Positions 7,293-12,256 of a DNA stretch of 12,256 nt are shown in pieces. The stretch's first letter is position 1, and every line of letters starts with the position of its first letter. A program made the translations under genes and the position numbers. Under the pieces are notes generated by a model. That model had not been told where the DNA came from and made no database searches. It was given only the letters and a program-made list of their open reading frames with translations. This DNA comes from MGBC120314 sp964403785 (GTDB lineage: Bacteria > Bacillota > Clostridia > Lachnospirales > Lachnospiraceae): assembly GCA_964403785.1 (NCBI GenBank), contig CAYOHM010000060.1, positions 1 to 12,256 of the forward strand, read 5' to 3'.

Positions 7293-8457
7293 TTTTGTTT
7301 GTTTTATACTCTTCTATGCCTGTCTTTAATCTGTTCATTCCGTCAATCAGCCTGCTTTTTGGACATGCGAGATTAAGCCTTAAGAAATTCTGTCCGTCGC
7401 CCCTGTATTCACAGCCTTCGGATAAATACAGACCGGTTTTTTCACGGATATATTCTGCCAGCACATCGGATGAAGCTTTAAGCCTGCTGCAGTCAATCCA
7501 CATAAGGTAGGTTGCCTTTGCCGGAACGGCTGATAACTCCTTTATATTGTCTTTTATAAAATTCTCTGCATAGCTTCTGTTTTGTGCAAGGTAAGCCAGA
7601 AGCTCATCAAGCCATGCTTCTGACTTGTTAAACGCTGTAATTGCAACATCCGCTGCGAATACATTGCCTTCAGCCACCTCGTCCGTATTAAGACCACGCC
7701 AGACCTTGTGACGCAGCACCTCATTGGGAACTACAACTGCTGCGCTCTGAAGTCCCGCGATATTAAATGCCTTGGTCGGCGCAATGCAGGTCACACTTAT
7801 CCTGCTGCACACATCCGAGGCAGCCGCAAATGGCGTATATTTTTCTTTTGGCAGCGTTATATCGCAATGGATTTCATCAGAAAGTACAGTCACGCCATAT
7901 TTATCGCAAAGCTCACCGATTCGTGCCAGCTCCTCCTTCGTCCAAATTCTTCCCGTAGGATTATGGGGATTGCACAGAATAAGCAGCGTGCTCTGCGGAT
8001 TGCTGAGTTTATCCTCCAAATCCGCAAAATCAATCGAATACTGTCCGTTCTCATATTTTAACAGGCTCTCTAAAATATTACGCCCGTTATTATAAATTGA
8101 ATTAAAAAATATATTATATGCCGGTGTGATTACAACAACATTTTCAGCCGCAGTTGTAAGCTTTCTCACAACCGAAGATATTGCAGGGACAACACCCGTG
8201 CAAAAAATAAGCCATTCCCTGCTTATCTCAAAATTATGCCTTCTCCTCCACCAGTTTATATACGCATCATACCACTCGTCAGGTACCACCGAATATCCGA
8301 AAATTCCATGTTCAACTCTTTTTTGGACTGCTTCGATAATTTCCGGTGCCGTCTGAAAATCCATATCAGCCACCCACATAGGAAGTTCGTTATCTTTAAC
8401 CTCCCATTTATAGGACTGTGTGTTTCTGCGGTTAATTTCCTTATCAAATGAATACAT
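7282..8457 (-). CDS. MalY/PatB family PLP-dependent aminotransferase / C-S beta-lyase
   Basis: This 391-residue fold-type I pyridoxal-phosphate enzyme has the usual length for the family. Diagnostic features are the start LPMWVADMDFQTAPEI (25-40), GIFGYSVVPDEW (51-62), TPAYNIFF (111-118), CNPHNPTGR (162-170, with N166), SDEIHCDI (193-200, with D194 contacting the PLP ring) and APTKAFNIAGLQ (226-237), where K229 is the Schiff-base lysine. R360 in FLRLN should bind the substrate carboxylate. Members of the MalY/PatB group typically cleave cystathionine or cysteine conjugates to pyruvate, ammonia and a thiol. The exact substrate here is not predictable. Its ATG directly abuts the stop of the DUF3737 gene (TAAATG), with AGGAGAAG inside the upstream gene as ribosome binding site, so translation is likely coupled. 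It is the last gene of the queT-started cluster. Confidence 0.95.
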   Translation of the reverse strand: MYSFDKEINRRNTQSYKWEVKDNELPMWVADMDFQTAPEIIEAVQKRVEHGIFGYSVVPDEWYDAYINWWRRRHNFEISREWLIFCTGVVPAISSVVRKLTTAAENVVVITPAYNIFFNSIYNNGRNILESLLKYENGQYSIDFADLEDKLSNPQSTLLILCNPHNPTGRIWTKEELARIGELCDKYGVTVLSDEIHCDITLPKEKYTPFAAASDVCSRISVTCIAPTKAFNIAGLQSAAVVVPNEVLRHKVWRGLNTDEVAEGNVFAADVAITAFNKSEAWLDELLAYLAQNRSYAENFIKDNIKELSAVPAKATYLMWIDCSRLKASSDVLAEYIREKTGLYLSEGCEYRGDGQNFLRLNLACPKSRLIDGMNRLKTGIEEYKTNKINK

Positions 8458-9312
8458 TTATTCTTCTCCTGAACTAAGAAAAATTTTGGTTTTTGTCGGG
8501 TCTACCTTGTCCTTTTCCATTATAAGCGTGCCTATCTTTTCTGCTTTGATTGTTCCGCTTGTCGGATTCATCACGCTGTCAATCCTGCCTTCTATCTGCG
8601 CATCAACCTTTGAATATTCAAATGCCAGTGTGGTATTGATAAGACGGCAGTTTTTCATAACAAGATTGTCGATATAGCAAAGTCCCTGAAGGCTCTCAAT
8701 TGTGCAATTTATTAAGGTTAAATTCTGTGAATTCCAGCCAAGATATTCTCCGGAGATAAAGGAATCATATACCGTAACATTTTCGCTGTTCCAGAATGCA
8801 TCCTTTGAAAGAAGATTACCGTTTCTCAGTTCAATATTCCTGCCGCCGTCGAAGGAATAATTGCCATCCAGCTTAAAATTGTCAATTTTCATATTGGCAG
8901 AATTCATTGCAAAATAATCGCCTCTTGCAGTTACGTCACTTAGCACAACGTCATTGCAGTGCCATAGTGTTTCTGACGCATTAGGCATAAATACCCTGTT
9001 CAAGGTCAGCCCATTGCAGCGTCTGAAATTTTTAGGCGCCTGTATAACTGCATCTTCAACTACTACATCATCAGAATACCAGACTCCGGCTCTTGCCATC
9101 TCAAACCATGTACAATTTCTTGCCGTTATATGCCTGCAGTACCAAAGCGGATACTTCCACTTAAACATACTTCCCGTAAGCTCTATATTGCTGCACTCTT
9201 TAAGCGGAGATTCTCCATCGTCAAATATTGTGTCTTCAACGAGCAGATTTTCCCTTTTAAACAATGCTCTTTCCCCTGTAAGAAATTCCCTCGTTATTAT
9301 TTCCTTTTCCAT
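8458..9312 (-). CDS. DUF3737 family protein, predicted right-handed beta-helix
   Basis: This 284-residue protein belongs to the DUF3737 family. After the family start (EIITREFLTGERALF) it consists of repeated short units in which a small polar loop is followed by hydrophobic strands: SNIELTGSMF, HITARNCTWF, DVVVEDAVI, GLTLNRVFM, DVVLSDVTARG, NIELRNGNLL, NVTVYDSFI, NLTLINCTI and NLVMKNCRLI. This spacing fits a right-handed parallel beta-helix. Family members are often found next to PatB-type aminotransferases, as here, but the biochemical role is unknown. No signal peptide is visible. I prefer the ATG at 9312, which has AAAGGA six bases upstream. An alternative in-frame ATG at 9327 forms an ATGA overlap with the stop of the HD-GYP gene and would add five residues. 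The stop directly touches the aminotransferase ATG, pointing to a common function or tightly matched expression. Confidence 0.92.
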   Translation of the reverse strand: MEKEIITREFLTGERALFKRENLLVEDTIFDDGESPLKECSNIELTGSMFKWKYPLWYCRHITARNCTWFEMARAGVWYSDDVVVEDAVIQAPKNFRRCNGLTLNRVFMPNASETLWHCNDVVLSDVTARGDYFAMNSANMKIDNFKLDGNYSFDGGRNIELRNGNLLSKDAFWNSENVTVYDSFISGEYLGWNSQNLTLINCTIESLQGLCYIDNLVMKNCRLINTTLAFEYSKVDAQIEGRIDSVMNPTSGTIKAEKIGTLIMEKDKVDPTKTKIFLSSGEE

Positions 9313-9323
9313 TACATTTCCTT

Positions 9324-11237
9324 TCATTTCCAGCTGTTAATGATACCATGAACCATTTCCCTTAATATTACAGGAATAAATGGTTTTGTAATATAATCAT
9401 CAATACCAAGCTCAATTGTCTTTTCAGCTACCTCAATACTCTTATCTGCCGTCATAATAACCACCGGAACCGAATACAGCTTTCTTATCTCCTTGTAAAG
9501 CTCAAAGCCGTTTATATCCGGCATCAGCACATCAAGGAGTATTAGATCAATTTTATTATTCTTTAATATTTCCATGGCGTCAGTACTATTTACTGCGCTT
9601 AAAATATTATAGTTCTCCTCGCTCTTTAGTATATGCTCCACCATCCTGATATTCATCATCTCATCATCCACAACGAGAATATTCTTCTGAACTGAATCAA
9701 GCTGGCACATCTTATATTCTTTATCTTCATCAATCATTGTAAGCATAATGTCCGCAATCTCAGGGTCAAACTGTTTGCCGCGTCCGTTATATATCTCGGA
9801 CCTCACAGCCTCCTGCGGGAGTGCAGAACGATAGCTTCGGTTGCTTGCCATTGCGTCATAGGCATCTGCGACACCTATAATTCTTGCAATTTCAGGGATG
9901 TTGCTTCCTGAAAGTCCATTCGGATATCCGGTTCCGTCATATCTTTCGTGATGATACTTCGCTCCTGTGGCAATTCTCTTGTCATCATAAATATCCTTTA
10001 ATATATGGTAACCGCTGACCGGATGCATCTTTATCTGATTAAATTCATCCTCATTAAGCTTTCCCGGCTTATTAATAACCTCCTCCGGCACGCGGATTTT
10101 TCCTACGTCATGTAAAAGACCTGCATGGTAAATAATCTGCTGCTCCTCCTTTGACTTTCCCATACGCTTTGCAAGCTCCAGAGAATAGTTTGCAACACGC
10201 TGCGAATGTCCGCTGGTGTAGCGGTCTTTAGCATCTATGGTGTATGCCAGTGCCCTTACGGTATTGGTATTAAGCCTGTCAAGACGCTTTTTACTCTCAT
10301 CATCCTTTTTCTTATGCTCATACATTTCATGGTAAACAAATGCACAAAGCACTGCAATTATAATAAATCCGATAACACAGACCACTATGTTGCTGAACAT
10401 CTGCTTACGCACTTCTTCAAAAAGCCTTGTATTGCTGACAATCATTACAACGTACCATTCGTCCATGACCGACTCAGAGAAAACCGTGCATTTCTCACCA
10501 TCAAGCAGCATCTGGAAGCTTCCCGAGGCATTTGAAAAAATGCCATTCATAAGAATATCCTGTTCCTCATTTAACGGATAAATCTTGCCCTTTTCATCCT
10601 CATCAAAATGTGCAACAACAAGACCCGTGGAATCAACAATAAATCCATAGCCCATATCATCAATCGAAATATTCTCTGCAATATACTGGATTTCGTTTAA
10701 TACTATATCCAGCGAAACAACACTTTCATTATCAGAAAGCAGCTTGCTTACTGAAATCATAACCGTATCGGTCTGGGCGTCCAAATATGGAGGCACTATT
10801 ACGGTCCGGCCTTCTGCGGCCTTAGCCGCAGTATACCATTCCCTTTCTTTGGGCTCATAATCCTCGGGCGGAACCCATCCTACTCCGTCCAGATATTCGC
10901 CATTGATATAGCCGTAAACACCTGTAAAGTTTTCATCTATATCCTTCTGTTCATGCTCGGTCTGTGTAACCAAATACTTTAAAATTTCTTCATTGGGCAC
11001 GCCATTATCAATCATATAATTGACGCTGTCCGCTGTAACCCAGAGCACATCCATACCTTTGTTTATATAATTTTCGATTTGTGCGGATTCGTACTTAAGG
11101 CTGCTTTCCGAAATTCTTTGAACTCTCTGTACCGAGCTACTGTAAAATGAGTAAAATGTAATTGCCAGCATAGCAGCCAATGCTATAAATACAATGCCAA
11201 TTGTAATAAAAAACTTCTTTACCATTGATCCCTTCAT
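9324..11237 (-). CDS. Membrane dCache / HD-GYP phosphodiesterase with C-terminal receiver domain
   Basis: This 637-residue sensor enzyme has a first membrane segment (8-30) and an extracellular double-Cache domain (about 35-275). The Cache domain shows EREWYTAAKA, PPYLDAQTDTVMISVSKLL and the membrane-proximal GYGFIVDSTGLVVAH strand pair. A second membrane segment (283-303) leads to a cytoplasmic HD-GYP domain (328-505) with GHSQRV, the HD pair H376-D377, HHERYDGTGYP (H429, H430, D434) and ADAYDAM (D458). A complete receiver domain follows (518-635), with the acidic pair D524-D525, phosphoacceptor D569 in LLDVLMP, T596 and K618 in ITKPF. Predicted activity is hydrolysis of c-di-GMP controlled by an external small ligand and possibly by phosphorylation. 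A C-terminal receiver reverses the RpfG order, where the receiver is N-terminal. No histidine kinase is encoded here. AAGGAG lies seven bases before the ATG. The gene follows queT by 42 bases without a terminator and overlaps DUF3737's alternative start. Confidence 0.96.
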   Translation of the reverse strand: MKGSMVKKFFITIGIVFIALAAMLAITFYSFYSSSVQRVQRISESSLKYESAQIENYINKGMDVLWVTADSVNYMIDNGVPNEEILKYLVTQTEHEQKDIDENFTGVYGYINGEYLDGVGWVPPEDYEPKEREWYTAAKAAEGRTVIVPPYLDAQTDTVMISVSKLLSDNESVVSLDIVLNEIQYIAENISIDDMGYGFIVDSTGLVVAHFDEDEKGKIYPLNEEQDILMNGIFSNASGSFQMLLDGEKCTVFSESVMDEWYVVMIVSNTRLFEEVRKQMFSNIVVCVIGFIIIAVLCAFVYHEMYEHKKKDDESKKRLDRLNTNTVRALAYTIDAKDRYTSGHSQRVANYSLELAKRMGKSKEEQQIIYHAGLLHDVGKIRVPEEVINKPGKLNEDEFNQIKMHPVSGYHILKDIYDDKRIATGAKYHHERYDGTGYPNGLSGSNIPEIARIIGVADAYDAMASNRSYRSALPQEAVRSEIYNGRGKQFDPEIADIMLTMIDEDKEYKMCQLDSVQKNILVVDDEMMNIRMVEHILKSEENYNILSAVNSTDAMEILKNNKIDLILLDVLMPDINGFELYKEIRKLYSVPVVIMTADKSIEVAEKTIELGIDDYITKPFIPVILREMVHGIINSWK

Positions 11238-11279
11238 TTGTTTCTCCTTATTAACATCCTCATTACCAGTAAAATCGTT

Positions 11280-11774
11280 TTATTTAAAAATTATGTCCTT
11301 ATACTTTTCAAGCACCAGCATCAGAATAAGTCCCAGGACTGCGCAGACTATGATTTCTCCCACCCCCACGGTAAGCATCATATAAGGAATTGCTTCCTGT
11401 GCACCATATCCGAACTTTAATACCAGCGGAACAATAATAGTATTGGCAAGAATCGGCGGAATCGGTGCAAGAAATCTTGCATTTTTCAATTTAACTTTGC
11501 CGATTAAATATGTGCCGACTGCACCGATTAAGGTCGCAAGACTTCCAAAAATCACATCAGCCAAAATCGAGCCGCCCATGAAATTTGCAAGAATACATCC
11601 TACAAACAGACCCGGAATCGCCGCAGGGGTAAATACAGGCAATATTGTAAGTGCCTCTGCCACACGAAACTGGATTACTCCAAAAGACCAGTAATCAAAA
11701 ATGATTACCAAAACTACATAGATTGCTGCTATCATCGCAGCCTGTAACATATACGTTACCTTTCTGTTTCTCAT
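11280..11774 (-). CDS. queT: QueT, queuosine-precursor ECF transporter S component
   Basis: This 164-residue integral membrane protein has about five to six hydrophobic segments. It carries the family signature RVAEALTILPVFTPAAIPGLFVGC (within 37-60), then LANFMGGSILADVIFGSLATLIGA and the late VGVGEIIVCAVLG. QueT proteins are substrate-binding S components of energy-coupling factor transporters and take up a queuine precursor, probably preQ0 or preQ1, for queuosine modification of tRNA. The shared ATPase/EcfT module is not in this window, which is normal for group II ECF systems. The start is supported by AAGGGAG (11790-11784). That Shine-Dalgarno sequence overlaps the 3' pseudoknot strand of a preQ1-I riboswitch, so translation should fall when preQ1 is abundant. 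The HD-GYP gene follows after 42 bases with no terminator. Confidence 0.95.
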   Translation of the reverse strand: MRNRKVTYMLQAAMIAAIYVVLVIIFDYWSFGVIQFRVAEALTILPVFTPAAIPGLFVGCILANFMGGSILADVIFGSLATLIGAVGTYLIGKVKLKNARFLAPIPPILANTIIVPLVLKFGYGAQEAIPYMMLTVGVGEIIVCAVLGLILMLVLEKYKDIIFK

Positions 11775-11786
11775 ATACTTTCTCTC

Positions 11787-11826
11787 CCTTAGTTTTATTT
11801 TACGTCAGGATGGTTACGAACTGACG
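11787..11826 (-). promoter_or_regulatory. preQ1-I riboswitch controlling queT translation
   Basis: On the minus strand a six-pair stem, CGTCAG (11826-11821) with CTGACG (11808-11803), closes the loop TTCGTAACCATC (11820-11809). An A-rich linker and the tail ACTAAGG (11793-11787) follow. This is the compact architecture of preQ1 class I aptamers: a short P1 stem, a C-rich loop containing GUAACC, and an A-rich tail ending in a C-A-A-G strand that folds back to form P2. The GUAAC segment matches the part of the known Thermoanaerobacter aptamer whose cytosine pairs with preQ1. The tail merges with the AAGGGAG Shine-Dalgarno sequence, which indicates translational repression on ligand binding. Location before queT strongly supports the call. 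Confidence 0.88.
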
Positions 11827-11867
11827 CGCACTTATGTGCTTTTTATATAAAATGCGATAAAACGCAG

Positions 11868-11873
11868 ATTATA
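11868..11873 (-). promoter_or_regulatory. Extended -10 promoter of queT
   Basis: On the minus strand a perfect TATAAT (11873-11868) is preceded by TGA, giving the extended -10 form TGnTATAAT. No good -35 box is found 16-18 bases upstream, where the sequence is the end of the tautomerase gene, as is common for extended -10 promoters. Transcription should start near 11861. The leader of roughly 85 bases would hold two small hairpins (TGCG/CGCA, 11866-11853; GCAC/GTGC, 11839-11828) and then the preQ1-I aptamer. Confidence 0.6.
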
Positions 11874-11884
11874 TCATAATTTAA

Positions 11885-12226
11885 TTAGAAATTCCTGCCG
11901 TTCCAGCCCCAGTCATTTACTCCATGGTATGTTACATACACGGCATCCGACGGTATATTAAGCTCATCCGAAAGGATATTGCAGATTTCACCCGTCATCT
12001 TATCATATGCGGATGAGGAGGCATTTCCAAATAAGCTTACCGAAACATATGCTCCCTTTTCAAGCTTTTTTCCACCCATATAAAGGTCATATCCGTCCTC
12101 AAAACCTACCATAAGGTAGTTCTCAGACTTTCCCAAAAGGCTGATTGCCTTTCCGAGCTTTGCTTTAATACTTTCCTCTTTATCCGGTGTAACCGGCACT
12201 GTAATCTTTGAGTCAATAAATGGCAT
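11885..12226 (-). CDS. MIF / phenylpyruvate tautomerase-like protein
   Basis: This 113-residue protein belongs to the macrophage migration inhibitory factor family of the tautomerase superfamily. It begins MPFIDSKITV; removal of Met1 would expose Pro2, the catalytic base of the family. K33 corresponds to the active-site lysine, and the C-terminal DWGWNGRNF aligns with the WNNSTF-type end of MIF proteins. The typical length is 110-120 residues and the active form is a trimer. Bacterial members may tautomerise phenylpyruvate-like keto acids, but physiological roles are poorly defined. The CxxC redox motif of animal MIF is absent; that stretch reads AYVSVS (59-64). The start has AGGAGG seven bases upstream. 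There is no secretion signal, as in all MIFs. No terminator follows, yet the queT promoter begins within about 15 bases, so some read-through into queT is possible. The promoter lies at or beyond the window edge. Confidence 0.93.
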   Translation of the reverse strand: MPFIDSKITVPVTPDKEESIKAKLGKAISLLGKSENYLMVGFEDGYDLYMGGKKLEKGAYVSVSLFGNASSSAYDKMTGEICNILSDELNIPSDAVYVTYHGVNDWGWNGRNF

Positions 12227-12256
12227 TTTAAGTCCTCCTTATATTATGATTTAACA

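Noticed and set aside
196..11694. Many plus-strand open frames of 60-140 codons across the window
   Set aside because: All lie opposite minus-strand genes with clear family matches. Their predicted proteins show no recognisable domains, and I found no convincing ribosome binding sites for them.
11828..11845. Hairpin GCAC/GTGC followed by five T residues on the plus strand as a terminator
   Set aside because: The stem is only four pairs, and no plus-strand gene ends there. On the minus strand it has no T-run.
12227..12256. Promoter of the tautomerase gene at the window edge
   Set aside because: Only 30 bases are available, containing the ribosome binding site and an A/T-rich stretch. A CATAAT-like box is too close to the Shine-Dalgarno sequence to be a credible -10.

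Overview
The window looks like chromosomal DNA of a low-to-moderate GC Firmicute, most likely a Lachnospiraceae-type Clostridium relative. The basis is strong AGGAGG-type ribosome binding sites, A/T-rich promoters, a QueT-type ECF transporter with a preQ1-I leader, a DUF3737/PatB gene pair, and a high density of cyclic di-GMP (c-di-GMP) turnover proteins. The genus assignment is inference only. All ten genes lie on the minus strand, the coding density is very high and no intergenic gap exceeds about 120 bases. I see no mobile element, CRISPR array, tRNA or rRNA.

Layout in the direction of transcription, from high to low coordinates: (a) a MIF/tautomerase-like protein (12226-11885). (b) A new promoter and a preQ1-I riboswitch upstream of queT (11774-11280), then a membrane dCache/HD-GYP/receiver protein (11237-9324), a DUF3737 beta-helix protein (9312-8458) and a MalY/PatB aminotransferase (8457-7282). 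The last three are coupled by an ATGA overlap and a TAAATG junction. (c) A PAS/GGDEF/GAF-like diguanylate cyclase (7184-5415) and a degenerate-GGDEF/EAL phosphodiesterase (5379-4090), closed by a strong intrinsic terminator (4053-4021). (d) A MATE family exporter (3972-2638). (e) A promoter with an extended -10 and a structured leader, followed by a MalE-like solute-binding lipoprotein (2525-1314) and a membrane HD-GYP phosphodiesterase (1293 to the window edge, last few residues missing).

The unifying theme is c-di-GMP. Four turnover enzymes occur in 12 kb: one apparently active cyclase without an RxxD product-inhibition site, one EAL phosphodiesterase and two HD-GYP phosphodiesterases. Each has a different kind of input: cytoplasmic PAS/GAF-like domains, a degenerate GGDEF domain, an extracellular dCache domain plus a C-terminal receiver, and an extracytoplasmic helical domain encoded next to an orphan solute-binding lipoprotein. 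The most interesting hypothesis is that the lipoprotein is not a transport component, since no permease or ATPase is nearby. It may instead be a ligand-binding partner that reports sugar to the membrane HD-GYP enzyme. The clearest regulatory RNA is the preQ1-I riboswitch, whose pseudoknot strand runs into the queT Shine-Dalgarno sequence.
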